Positions 34,381 through 42,948 of a stretch of 64,000 bases of DNA are shown piece by piece; within the stretch, counting starts at the first letter, position 1, and every line of letters starts with the position of its first letter. Origin of the DNA: Aquimarina sp. ERC-38. Lineage in GTDB: Bacteria > Bacteroidota > Bacteroidia > Flavobacteriales > Flavobacteriaceae. The notes beneath the pieces were generated by a model, which did not search any database, was not told the DNA's origin, and was given only the letters and a program-made list of their open reading frames with translations. A program made the position numbers and the translations under genes. Location of the stretch: the NCBI RefSeq assembly GCF_026222555.1, contig NZ_CP098511.1, forward strand, positions 787,501 to 851,500, written 5' to 3'.

Positions 34381-34612
34381 TGTAAAGAAAACGCGAAAAT
34401 CTTTACATACCCTTCTCCTTATATAAAGAAAATACAAAAATCTTTACATAACAACTTTCTTATGTAAAGAAAACGCGAAAATCTTTACATACCCTTCTCC
34501 TTATATAAAGAAAATACAAAAATCTTTACATAACAACTTTCTTATGTAAAGAAAACGCGAAAATCTTTACATAACAACACACCTTTGTAAAGAAAATTTG
34601 ATTTTCTTTACA
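34381..34612 (+). repeat. Array of six 27-bp palindromes with a 41-bp period
   Basis: Units begin at 34381, 34422, 34463, 34504, 34545 and 34586, exactly 41 bp apart. Each is TGTAAAGA (TATAAAGA in units 2 and 4), 11 bases, TCTTTACA. Units 1, 3 and 5 share the core AAACGCGAAAA. Units 2 and 4 share AAATACAAAAA, so an 82-bp double unit has been duplicated. Unit 6 (34586-34612) is the most symmetrical and ends 15 bp before the Fic start codon. Spacers are 14 bp and also repeat. The array must overlap the Fic promoter and looks like an operator cluster. Confidence 0.9.
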
Positions 34613-34627
34613 TAACAAATCCAAAAA

Positions 34628-35707
34628 ATGGAACCTGTTACTCCTTGGGAACTTACTTTTCTTCCTATTCAGGAAGACCTGGAAACTAAAAAGGTGCTTA
34701 AAAAGTTACCGGGTGTTCATGCCGCCCTGGCAGAATTAAAAGGTTTTGCCGCTTCTATACCTAATCAATCCATTTTAATAAATACATTAGGCTTACAGGA
34801 AGCTAAAGACAGTTCGGCTATAGAAAATATTATTACCACTCACGATGATTTATACAAATCAGAATTGCAATTTAACCAGATTGAATCTCTGGAAACCAAA
34901 GAAGTTCAGAACTATAAAAAAGCGCTGCAAGTTGGCTTTGACCTGATTAAAAAAAACGGGTTATTAACTAATGCTACTATTTTAAAAATACAGGAAGCCC
35001 TTGAAAATAATAATGCGGGGTACAGAAAATTACCGGGTACCACCTTAAAAAATCAAAAAACAAAAGAAGTTATCTATACGCCACCTCAAGATAAAAACAA
35101 AATTGTTGCCTTAATGGATAATCTACAAGAATTCGTTAATAATAATGACTTGTCCGACTTAGATCCTATTGTTAAGATGGCGGTTATCCATTTTCAGTTT
35201 GAAAGTATTCATCCCTTTTATGATGGTAACGGGAGAACAGGTCGGATTATCAATATTTTATACCTCATTACCCAACAACTTTTAAACCTACCAATACTAT
35301 ATTTAAGTAATTTTATTATCAAACATAAGTTGGATTATTATTCCTTGTTACAAGAGGTAAGAGAAACTAATCACTGGGAAAACTGGTTGCTTTTTATGCT
35401 AGAAGGGGTAGAAGAAACGGCTAAAGATACCGTTCGCTTAATCACTGATATGAAGCAATTAATGGCAAGCTCAAAAAAACAATTGCGTGACAATTATAAA
35501 TTTTACAGTCAGGATTTATTAAATAATTTATACCGACATCCTTATACCAAAATAGATTTTATAGCCGAAGATCTCAAAGTTTCCCGGTTAACTGCGGCAA
35601 ATTATCTCAATACACTAGCAAAAGACGGTGTTTTGATCAAACAAAAAGTAGGGACTGCAAATTACTATATCAATCAACCCTTATTTAATTTGCTAACCCA
35701 AAGATGA
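34628..35707 (+). CDS. Fic-family AMP-transferase with C-terminal winged helix
   Basis: 359 aa. The N-terminal Fic_N region carries an inhibitory motif S62-S-A-I-E66-N67, matching (S/T)xxxE(G/N) of class II Fic proteins. The catalytic motif is H195-PFYDGNGRTGR206, complete. The last 60 or so residues (IDFIAEDLKVSRLTAANYLN, then GVLIKQKVGTANYYI) form a winged helix. This order is that of the Shewanella SoFic/Bacteroides BT2513 type, which transfers AMP to proteins and itself. The start lies 15 bp after six palindromes that the winged helix may bind. It overlaps the next gene by 4 nt. Confidence 0.92.
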   Translation: MEPVTPWELTFLPIQEDLETKKVLKKLPGVHAALAELKGFAASIPNQSILINTLGLQEAKDSSAIENIITTHDDLYKSELQFNQIESLETKEVQNYKKALQVGFDLIKKNGLLTNATILKIQEALENNNAGYRKLPGTTLKNQKTKEVIYTPPQDKNKIVALMDNLQEFVNNNDLSDLDPIVKMAVIHFQFESIHPFYDGNGRTGRIINILYLITQQLLNLPILYLSNFIIKHKLDYYSLLQEVRETNHWENWLLFMLEGVEETAKDTVRLITDMKQLMASSKKQLRDNYKFYSQDLLNNLYRHPYTKIDFIAEDLKVSRLTAANYLNTLAKDGVLIKQKVGTANYYINQPLFNLLTQR

Positions 35708-36456
35708 TCACTACGTTTCAACATAAAAATAAAAAATATACGGTAGATCTCAATCAACCTCTGGATATATCTATACCTGTGAAAGCCACCGAAGAAAGTG
35801 TAAACGCTTGGTATATCTTGCCCCCGGAGATCAAACCCGTCCGCGATCAGGATTGGGTTGCCAAAGTATCAGAAGGAGCAGCCGTAAACTTTAATAACAT
35901 TCATTTTAACCCTCATTCACACGGTACACATACCGAAAGTCTGGGGCATATTACCCCTACTTTTTATGATATAAATCAGACCTTAACAACCTATCATTTT
36001 ATAGCACAATTAATAACTATAAGTCCTGTAAAAGACCAGGAGGATTTTATAATTACTGAAGAAATTCTTACCCAACATATTAAAGAAATTCCGGATGCCC
36101 TAATTATCCGAACGCTTCCCAATCCTATTCAAAAAAAGTCAAAAAACCATTCGCATACCAATTGGCCCTATCTTACCCAAGCAGCAGCCCGGTGGATTTG
36201 TAAGCAAAATATAAAACACCTGTTGATCGACCTTCCATCTGTAGATAAAGAAAAGGACGACGGAAAACTGGAGGCGCATAAAGCTTTTTGGGGATTTCCG
36301 GATCAATTACGTAAACAAGCTACGATTACGGAGTTGATTTATGTAGAAGATACCATTCCGGATGGGATTTATTTACTTAACTTACAAGTAGCTCCCATTC
36401 AGAATGACGCGGCACCCAGTCGCCCACTTTTATATAAAATTTTGGATACCTTATGA
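35704..36456 (+). CDS. Cyclase-family (kynurenine formamidase-like) hydrolase
   Basis: 250 aa. FNPHSHGTHTESLGHI is the metal-binding HxGTHxD/E-type motif of the cyclase family (Pfam Cyclase). LIRTLP-type and LLIDLPSVDKEKDDGKLEAH segments provide the later conserved D and H. Members include kynurenine formamidase and related amide or lactone hydrolases; the substrate here is unknown. It starts within the Fic stop codon (ATGA) and overlaps DUF4260 likewise. In related genomes it follows hemW directly. Confidence 0.85.
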   Translation: MITTFQHKNKKYTVDLNQPLDISIPVKATEESVNAWYILPPEIKPVRDQDWVAKVSEGAAVNFNNIHFNPHSHGTHTESLGHITPTFYDINQTLTTYHFIAQLITISPVKDQEDFIITEEILTQHIKEIPDALIIRTLPNPIQKKSKNHSHTNWPYLTQAAARWICKQNIKHLLIDLPSVDKEKDDGKLEAHKAFWGFPDQLRKQATITELIYVEDTIPDGIYLLNLQVAPIQNDAAPSRPLLYKILDTL

Positions 36457-36809
36457 AAAAAATAATACAATTAGAAGAAATAGCCATGATGTTATTAGGT
36501 ATTTATGCCTTTACCTTTCTTTCTTATCCCTGGTGGTTGTTTGTCTTATTATTTTTAGCCCCGGATATAGGAATGATTGGATATCTGATTAACCCAAAAA
36601 TCGGGGCCGGGGTATACAATCTTTTTCATCATAAAGGGATAGCCGTACTTTTATTCGTATCTGGTGTTTTTTTTTCGATAGAATTTTTACAACTTGCAGG
36701 CTGTATCCTTTTTGCACACGCTTCCTTTGACCGGATAGTGGGGTACGGACTTAAATACCAAGATAGTTTTCATCATACCCATCTTGGTACCATTGGTAAT
36801 AAAAAATAA
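36453..36809 (+). CDS. DUF4260 membrane protein
   Basis: 118 aa, three to four spans. Family features: LEEIAMMLLGIYAF, LFLAPDIGMIGYLINPKIGA, YNLFHHKGIA and the C-terminal HASFDRIVGYGLKY. DUF4260 proteins are small membrane proteins of unknown role. It is fused by ATGA overlap to the cyclase gene, and the next gene starts immediately at 36810. Confidence 0.88.
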   Translation: MKKIIQLEEIAMMLLGIYAFTFLSYPWWLFVLLFLAPDIGMIGYLINPKIGAGVYNLFHHKGIAVLLFVSGVFFSIEFLQLAGCILFAHASFDRIVGYGLKYQDSFHHTHLGTIGNKK

Positions 36810-37427
36810 ATGGAATTACTATTTACAGGATTAGCTATAGGGGCTGTTATCACCTTTTTTGTGTTTAACCGGTTTAACCGTGCTCATAAAAAAGCCCAAA
36901 TTGAAAAGCAATCCGTTGTATTGATAGAAAAGATGCGAAATGTTTGTAAACTAATTGCCGTAGAAGGGGACTTTGCTGAAATCTATCATTATAAAAGTGT
37001 ACAGGATAAATTTATCAAACTTTTAATTGGTCAAAAAAAAGCATTAATCTTAATTGATGCTAAAGCCCATGTAGGTTTTGACCTGACCCAGATTAAAATT
37101 GATAGTGATACGGAAAGTAAGAAAATAATTTTAACCCATTTCCCACAACCCAAATTACTTTCTATAGAAACAGATTTTAAATATTACGACAAGCGTGAAG
37201 GTTGGTTAAACCCCTTTACCTCTTCTGACCTTACGGAGATCAACCGGGAAGCTAAACAACATATCATCGATAAAGTCCCGGATAGCGGCCTTCTGGAATC
37301 CGCAAAAACCGAAGCTTTAAATGCTATTCAGATTATGGAAACCCTGGCAAGTTCTATCGGATGGACCTTAGATTATAATGCCTTAAAGCAAGTAGAAGTA
37401 AAAACACCTAAAAAACTGGAAGCCTAA
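36810..37427 (+). CDS. DUF4230 protein
   Basis: 205 aa. An N-terminal membrane anchor (about 3-20) is followed by a DUF4230 domain (VVLIEKMRNVCKLIAVEGDF, ALILIDAKAHVGFDLTQIKI, then RELNREAKQ-like EINREAKQHI). DUF4230 occurs in anchored proteins with a phage-shock or band-like surface role that is not established. It is the fourth gene of the 34628-39577 run, separated from the MmcQ gene by 9 nt. Confidence 0.85.
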   Translation: MELLFTGLAIGAVITFFVFNRFNRAHKKAQIEKQSVVLIEKMRNVCKLIAVEGDFAEIYHYKSVQDKFIKLLIGQKKALILIDAKAHVGFDLTQIKIDSDTESKKIILTHFPQPKLLSIETDFKYYDKREGWLNPFTSSDLTEINREAKQHIIDKVPDSGLLESAKTEALNAIQIMETLASSIGWTLDYNALKQVEVKTPKKLEA

Positions 37428-37436
37428 TTAATAGCT

Positions 37437-37793
37437 ATGAACATCGAAGAATTCAGAACCTATTGCCTTTCAAAAAAAGGAGTGACCGAAGAATTTCCTT
37501 TTGACGAAGTAACCCTGGTTTTTAAGGTAATGAATAAAATGTTTGCTTTATCAAAATTAGACCGTATACCTTTTCAATGTAATTTAAAATGTGATCCTGA
37601 TCGTGCTTTGGCTTTACGCGAAGAATTTACAGACATTCAACCGGGCTATCATATGAGTAAAAAACACTGGAACACTATTGTAGTATCTCCTGCCCTTCCC
37701 CATAAATTACTACCGGATTTAATAGATCACTCTTACCAGCTAGTCGTTGATAAACTAACCAAAACTCAAAAAGAAACCCTTAAAAAGCTATAA
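37437..37793 (+). CDS. MmcQ/YjbR family protein
   Basis: 118 aa. Starts MNIEEFRTYCLSKKGVTEEF with FPFDEVTLVFKV, then FQCNLKCDPDRALALREEF and PGYHMSKKHWNTIVV. This is the full YjbR/CyaY-like fold, thought to bind DNA through a double-wing surface. The cellular role is unknown. It is consistently placed next to DUF4230 and a MutS-like gene in flavobacteria. Confidence 0.92.
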   Translation: MNIEEFRTYCLSKKGVTEEFPFDEVTLVFKVMNKMFALSKLDRIPFQCNLKCDPDRALALREEFTDIQPGYHMSKKHWNTIVVSPALPHKLLPDLIDHSYQLVVDKLTKTQKETLKKL

Positions 37794-37807
37794 GCATTCT
37801 CAACACT

Positions 37808-39577
37808 TTGAATACACCACAATCCTTTTACCAACAACGATTAGAAAATTTTCGCAAAAAACTAAAAGAAGTTACCCGAACCTTACGAATTTCCAGTTTT
37901 ATCCGCTTATGCTGGTTTTTTCTAGTTGCATTTAGCATCTACTTTTTTTATCCTTCCGTCCAGTATATTTTAATCAGTGTAGGCGTGGGTATTGCCGGGT
38001 TTTTATTCTTAATAACCAGACATAATCAAATTAATTACCAGAAAAAGAAAACATCCGCCCTGGTTAAAATTAATGAAAGAGAGTTAAACGTACTTGACGG
38101 AAATGTAGATCAACTACCTTCCGGAGAAGAATACGTAGACCCCATACATGCCTACAGTCATGATATTGATTTGTTCGGTAAATGTTCTTTTTTTCAATAT
38201 CTTAACCGGACTAATACTCCGGAAAGTAAAGATATACTGGCTTTTTTACTATCCGAAAATAAGACGGATCATATTGCTATAAAACAGGAGGCTATTAAAG
38301 AACTATCCGAAAAAAAAGAATGGCGCCAGGACTATAGCGCTACCGCCTCCCTATTAAAAGCCGAAATTAAAGTACAAACCGTATTAACCTGGCTACAAAA
38401 TTATAGAAGTTTTTTACCCGGTTGGATTGGGAAGTTTACGCTTGCTTTTTCAATCGCTTCCCTTCTTGTGATTACAGCTTGTATCCTTGAATTAATTAGC
38501 ATGTCTTTTCTAACTATTTGGTTTTTTATAGGCTTAGGCAACACCGGAATTTATTTAAAAAAAATCACCGTAGTCTATAATCATGCGGGCAAAGCCAAAG
38601 AACTTTTTAATCAATATTACCAGTTAGTAGAAAGTATTGAGCAAACTACTTTTAAAAGCGAATTACTTAAAGAAAAACAAACCCAACTTCTCAACAAGAC
38701 TGTAAAAGCATCCCAAACCCTAAAACGCTTTTTTAAAATTCTGGATGCGCTTGATCAGCGAAATAATATGATTTACGGAATCTTTGGAAACGCATTTCTG
38801 CTTTGGGATATCAAGCAGGTCAGTCATATAGAAAAATGGATAGCCTTACATAAAAATGATGTAGAAATATGGTTTGAATGCGTAAACTTTATTGACGCTT
38901 ATAATAGTTTAGGAAATTTCGCTTTCAATCATCCAACATTTGTTTTTCCTAAAATTACAAACAACTCCGAAGTAATAAACGCGCAAGATTTAGGACATCC
39001 GTTACTATCTCCGGTGAAGAGGGTAGATAATAATATCATCATAAAAAACAAAGAATTTTTTATTATTACCGGGGCAAATATGGCAGGTAAAAGTACCTTT
39101 TTAAGAACAGTAGCCTTACAGATTGTGATGTCAAATGTGGGTTTACCTGTTTGCGCTACTTCCTGCACCTATAGCCCTACCAAGTTGATTACTAGTATGC
39201 GGACTTCGGATTCGTTAAGCGATGATAGTTCTTATTTCTTTTCAGAACTTACCCAATTAAAACATATCGTGGATGTATTAGAAAAGGATAATTACTTTAT
39301 TATTCTTGACGAAATTTTAAAAGGGACTAATAGTAAAGACAAGGCGGAAGGCTCTAAAAAATTTGTAGAAAAACTGGTAAGAACCCAGGCTACCGGCATT
39401 ATTGCCACGCATGATTTAAGCCTATGTAAAATCGCAGAAGAAATACCCGTGGTCAAAAACAAATATTTTGATGCCCAGATCATCAATGACGAATTGTATT
39501 TTGACTATAAATTTAAAGAAGGTATTTGTCAAAATATGAACGCCTCTTTTTTACTCTCAAAAATGGGAATTGTATAA
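37808..39577 (+). CDS. Membrane-anchored MutS-family ATPase
   Basis: 589 aa, start TTG 37808. Two membrane spans at about 30-70 and two more at about 205-245 precede a MutS lever/ATPase region. Walker A is GANMAGKS (422-429), Walker B IILDEILKGTNS, and a C-terminal ATHD-type switch (IIATHDLSLC). The mismatch-recognition and connector domains of MutS are missing. Bacteroidota often carry this transmembrane MutS relative, but its substrate is unknown. Mismatch repair in the usual sense is unlikely for a membrane protein. Confidence 0.85.
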   Translation: MNTPQSFYQQRLENFRKKLKEVTRTLRISSFIRLCWFFLVAFSIYFFYPSVQYILISVGVGIAGFLFLITRHNQINYQKKKTSALVKINERELNVLDGNVDQLPSGEEYVDPIHAYSHDIDLFGKCSFFQYLNRTNTPESKDILAFLLSENKTDHIAIKQEAIKELSEKKEWRQDYSATASLLKAEIKVQTVLTWLQNYRSFLPGWIGKFTLAFSIASLLVITACILELISMSFLTIWFFIGLGNTGIYLKKITVVYNHAGKAKELFNQYYQLVESIEQTTFKSELLKEKQTQLLNKTVKASQTLKRFFKILDALDQRNNMIYGIFGNAFLLWDIKQVSHIEKWIALHKNDVEIWFECVNFIDAYNSLGNFAFNHPTFVFPKITNNSEVINAQDLGHPLLSPVKRVDNNIIIKNKEFFIITGANMAGKSTFLRTVALQIVMSNVGLPVCATSCTYSPTKLITSMRTSDSLSDDSSYFFSELTQLKHIVDVLEKDNYFIILDEILKGTNSKDKAEGSKKFVEKLVRTQATGIIATHDLSLCKIAEEIPVVKNKYFDAQIINDELYFDYKFKEGICQNMNASFLLSKMGIV

Positions 39578-39668
39578 CGAAGTTGACACAGGAAAAACGG
39601 AAATACTTTTCGTTTATAATTAAAAGATGCCAATAAAACGAACTAAACCTTATACAACTAAAGTGTTC

Positions 39669-40271
39669 TTATTTGACAAAACTAACAATATCATGGTAAT
39701 CAAACAAATCCCCAATTTTAAGAATCTGCTGACTTTGCGTATCTATTAATACCGATGTAGGGGTTGAAATTACCTGGTATGCTTCAAAAATGGGTGCTCC
39801 GGCATCAAGGATGGTAAAATTATACTGGTTATCAGATAGCATTTTTTTATTGTCCGTAACAGAAGATTCAGTTTGTAATACTAATACTGCTACTTCTTCC
39901 GGGTTTTGAGAATCAAATTGGTTGATATAAGGGTAAAACTCTTTACAGGTATCACACAAAGCCGAAGAGAAAATAAGTAAAATCTTGGGTTTTTTAATAT
40001 CTTCCAGAGATACGGCTTTATTATTTTGATCATATAATACAAAATCCTGAGCAGTCGCTCCTACTTTAGGTTGTATCTCGTTGAGTTCTTTAACGAATTG
40101 TTCTTGTTTTGATAAGGGTGTAGCATTAGATCTTTCTTCTATTTTGTCTTTAAGGTAAATAAAATTAGCATTTAATTTTTGAACCTGAATTGCATTAAAA
40201 ATACTCAATCCTAAAGCCACTACAAGCAGAAGAATAACAATAAGAATAGTACGGTTTGAATTCATCACCAT
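39669..40271 (-). CDS. Membrane-anchored thioredoxin-fold (AhpC/TSA-like) protein
   Basis: 200 aa from ATG 40271; ATG 40265 is an equal alternative. One N-terminal span (about 9-28) is followed by a redoxin domain: VGATAQDFVLYDQN, ILLIFSSALCDTCKEFYPY with a C-x2-C centre, and the cis-Pro motif VISTPTSVLID. It should act as a periplasm-facing thiol-disulfide enzyme, maybe in cytochrome or disulfide maturation. It is monocistronic and convergent with the MutS-like gene. Confidence 0.85.
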   Translation of the reverse strand: MVMNSNRTILIVILLLVVALGLSIFNAIQVQKLNANFIYLKDKIEERSNATPLSKQEQFVKELNEIQPKVGATAQDFVLYDQNNKAVSLEDIKKPKILLIFSSALCDTCKEFYPYINQFDSQNPEEVAVLVLQTESSVTDNKKMLSDNQYNFTILDAGAPIFEAYQVISTPTSVLIDTQSQQILKIGDLFDYHDIVSFVK

Positions 40272-40381
40272 AAATTAGTAAAAAAGGCTGCCGGAAAAGT
40301 ACTCTTACTTTATATACCATTTTGAATTGAAGTGTTAAATAATATCAATTACTATTACTTGAAATTCAAAATGACCTACAT

Positions 40382-41380
40382 TCAAGTTATAAATGCAACA
40401 GTTTGGGTTTTGTTGATAAAAGTTGCGTATACCTCATTGGGTGTTTTATACCCGAACCTTTTCCTAGGCCTATTGTTTAAAATGTTTTCTACTTTCTCTA
40501 CCGCTTCCTTAGTTATCTCTGCAAAGCTACTACCTTTTGGGAAATACTGCCTTATCAGCCCGTTGAGGTTTTCATTGGCACCCCTTTGCCAGCTATGGTA
40601 GGGTTTTGCAAAGTAGAAATCAATGTCAAGCTCCTCTGCTATTTCCTGATGGTTTGCAAACTCCTTCCCGTTGTCACTGGTAATAGTTTTAATAAAGGGC
40701 TTCCAATCTTCCAGTAGTTCTTCCGTTTTCACCTGGACTTCCCGGGCTGATTTGTTTTCTATATGTCCCATCCTTAGCATCCCTGTAGCCCTATCGTTTA
40801 TAGTGACAAGGGCACCTCTATGGTCTTTACCTATCACCAGGTCAATCTCAAGGTCACCTATCCTTTCTTTTTTGTCTACTACCCGGGGGCGTTCTGTTAT
40901 GTCCCTTCTATTAGGGATGCACCCCCTACCTGCTTGCTTACCGCCTCTTTTCTGGTACTTCCTTCCCTTATTACGCAAACAAAGGTATGTTCTCCCGCCT
41001 GCTTTCTTATCCTGCCATATAAACTGGTAAATACGTTCATGCGATACACAAGGGGTCCCCTCTAGCATAGCCCTTCCTTTGATCTGTTCCGGGCTAAGGT
41101 GGTCTTGAAGCCCATCACAAACAAGCTTCTCCATGGAAGGGGTAAAAACCTTATGCTTTGTTTTATCCTTATGGCGTTTTTGGGCTTTTCTTTGGGCTAG
41201 CTCAGCATTGTACTTCCCACTTCGGTGATCAGCATTGCGTCCTACTTCCCTATATATAGTAGAGCGATCCCGACCCAACTGTTCTGCTATTTCCTTTTTA
41301 GGGGTTTTAAGTTCTAAAAGCGCTGATATTTTGTACCTTTCCTCCAGCGTTAAATGTTCCATATTCTTTAAGTTTTCCAA
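40382..41380 (-). CDS. IS30-family transposase
   Basis: 332 aa. The N-terminal HTH (HLTLEERYKISALLE, then LGRDRSTIYREVGRN) is the IS30 signature. The DDE core has DLVIGKDHRGALVTI (first Asp), TITSDNGKEFANH (second Asp) and YHSWQRGANENLNGLIRQYF (Glu). The last codons run through the left terminal repeat, so the TGA at 40382-40384 lies at or just beyond the IS edge. That is a common IS30-family arrangement (C-terminus ending VAFIT here). Confidence 0.92.
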   Translation of the reverse strand: MENLKNMEHLTLEERYKISALLELKTPKKEIAEQLGRDRSTIYREVGRNADHRSGKYNAELAQRKAQKRHKDKTKHKVFTPSMEKLVCDGLQDHLSPEQIKGRAMLEGTPCVSHERIYQFIWQDKKAGGRTYLCLRNKGRKYQKRGGKQAGRGCIPNRRDITERPRVVDKKERIGDLEIDLVIGKDHRGALVTINDRATGMLRMGHIENKSAREVQVKTEELLEDWKPFIKTITSDNGKEFANHQEIAEELDIDFYFAKPYHSWQRGANENLNGLIRQYFPKGSSFAEITKEAVEKVENILNNRPRKRFGYKTPNEVYATFINKTQTVAFIT

Positions 41381-41481
41381 CCCAAAGGTATGAGATTTTT
41401 CGCCGCCCCCACCATAGTTTTAGCCCTAGGGCTAAAACTATGGTGGGGGCTTTTTATCAACAGATAAACTGTTGCATTTAT
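40389..41481 (-). mobile_element. IS30-family insertion sequence
   Basis: Left end ATAAATGCAACAGTTT (from 40389), right end AAACTGTTGCATTTAT (to 41481), with a further matching inner TGTTGATAAAA. If the ends are trimmed to AAATGCAACAG, a 2-bp AT duplication flanks the element. Length is about 1.09 kb, with one transposase on the minus strand and a 46-bp palindrome between the transposase start and the right end. It looks complete. Confidence 0.8.
41405..41450. terminator. Perfect 46-bp palindrome inside the IS30 element
   Basis: Two exact 23-bp arms: GCCCCCACCATAGTTTTAG plus CCCT, and its reverse complement, with no spacer. On the + strand TTTTT follows, giving a very stable terminator. It lies between the transposase start and the right IS end. 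It may block read-through transcription entering or leaving the element. Confidence 0.8.
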
Positions 41482-41549
41482 GTGTTGAATCTAAGTGACG
41501 ATAATAAAGACTTTCCTACAACAGCCTTTTTTGACCTGTTAGTTAAAAT

Positions 41550-42656
41550 TTAATTTCTTACTATAACCTGGATAGTTGATTCTTTTTGGTTTCCATTAGC
41601 ATCTTGAGCTACTAATTTAAACGTATGATTTCCTGTATTTAATCCGGTAGTTTCCTTTCTGGAACCATTCCCCCATTCATAAGGTGCTACCCTTTCCGTT
41701 CTAATAAACTTACCATCAATGTAAAGGCTAACTTGCTGAATATTTCCAGAAGTTTTGGCTTTAATATAAAAGTTAGTATATCCTCTGTTCAAAGTAGTAT
41801 TTCCGGAAGGATTGGCAAAAGAGATGGTTCCGTTAAAGTTATTACTTCCGTTAGCAGTTTTTACCGTAAAGGTTCGGGTGATGGTTCTTACCGCTCCTTT
41901 ATTATCTTTAGCTTCTACCTTTAAAATATGCGAACCTTTAGATAAACCTAAAGTCTCAGAAGCATTAGCTCCTTCTCCCCATCGGTAAGGCGCATTTTTT
42001 TGTACTCTTATCAGCTTATTGTCCATATATAATTTTACTTCGGTAACGGATCCGTCACTATCCGAAGCATTAACGGACACTACCATTTTAGTATATCCCT
42101 CTTTAAAAGTAGCATTGTTAAAAGGTGTGATAAAGGAAACTGACGGAATTTTATTATTCCCATTGTTACCGTTTCCACCTAAATTCCATTTTGGTCCTTT
42201 TCTAGAGTTACATTTAATCCCGGTACCCACTACTCCCGGGCATAACACTTCATCGGCATGTTTCTGTCCGTTTGCAAAAATTGTTTTATCTCTGTGAGCA
42301 GGTTCATGTCCGCATTGTACGGTATTATAAAAGACTTTTTTACCATTTCCATTCAGAGCTTTTTGCATTTCCTGCTTCATAGCTTCACAGATACTGCGAA
42401 CCGTTCTATTACCTACTTTTACCTCTCCGATACCATGATCGTAGGTACTTCTACAATAACATTTACCATTTACCGAAAAACTATCTGCCCAACCCTTATT
42501 GGTTATCTTATCAGCTAAGGGGTTACTGGCTTTATTATCAGAGACATCAGTAGTAGTCTGGCCATCTGAAAATTCTTCTACGGAGCAACTGGTTAAAATA
42601 AATCCGCTAATGACTAAAAGAAGGAAGACCTTCTTTAAAATTTGGTGAGATTTCAT
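41550..42656 (-). CDS. Lipoprotein with Cys-rich N-terminal domain and two Ig-like repeats
   Basis: 368 aa. Lipoprotein signal (GFILTSC). Residues about 60-160 form a Cys-containing domain (KCYCRSTYDHG, RSICEAMKQEMQKAL, TVQCGHEPAHRDK, VLCPGVVGTGIKC). It has a repeated His pattern, and I do not assign it a family; a secreted nuclease or hydrolase is possible. Two bacterial Ig-like repeats follow at about 168-267 and 275-367, each with TxVxLYxDxKxIRxxxxAPYxWG. The repeats suggest surface binding or spacing. Confidence 0.65.
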   Translation of the reverse strand: MKSHQILKKVFLLLVISGFILTSCSVEEFSDGQTTTDVSDNKASNPLADKITNKGWADSFSVNGKCYCRSTYDHGIGEVKVGNRTVRSICEAMKQEMQKALNGNGKKVFYNTVQCGHEPAHRDKTIFANGQKHADEVLCPGVVGTGIKCNSRKGPKWNLGGNGNNGNNKIPSVSFITPFNNATFKEGYTKMVVSVNASDSDGSVTEVKLYMDNKLIRVQKNAPYRWGEGANASETLGLSKGSHILKVEAKDNKGAVRTITRTFTVKTANGSNNFNGTISFANPSGNTTLNRGYTNFYIKAKTSGNIQQVSLYIDGKFIRTERVAPYEWGNGSRKETTGLNTGNHTFKLVAQDANGNQKESTIQVIVRN

Positions 42657-42869
42657 AATTATGATTTGTGTTTATTCTAATAAATTAACGTCTAAACTAC
42701 GAAAATAGTACTAAACACCTTTATTTTATAAAAATTATTTATTTTTAAGCTAAAATAACCCCTAATCAATACGAATCTTTCCCTTAAAAAAATTTGGATA
42801 TAAAATGACTGTATTTAAGTGTTACTCTCTTTTTTCTATACTACATCATTTCTTAATTAACTGTAAAAA

Positions 42870-42905
42870 AATCAGCTATCATTTTTGTAAAAATGATAGC
42901 TGATT
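42870..42905 (-). terminator. Terminator of the blaI-blaR1 operon
   Basis: A 17-bp perfect stem (arms 42870-42886 and 42889-42905) with a two-base loop, followed on the minus strand by a run of T. It lies 44 bases after the stop of the BlaR1-like gene. Confidence 0.8.
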
Positions 42906-42948
42906 GTTAAAAATTATAGCTAAATAAATATAAAATGAAATAGAAGAT

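Noticed and set aside
34381..34612. Possible CRISPR array
   Set aside because: The units are palindromic with 14-bp spacers that themselves repeat; no unique spacers, no cas genes.
40713..41065. Open frames on the + strand within the IS30 element
   Set aside because: Antisense shadows of the transposase with no supporting features.
41550..42656. NucA/NucB or other named nuclease for the Ig-repeat lipoprotein
   Set aside because: Some His/Cys motifs look enzyme-like, but no family signature could be matched with confidence.
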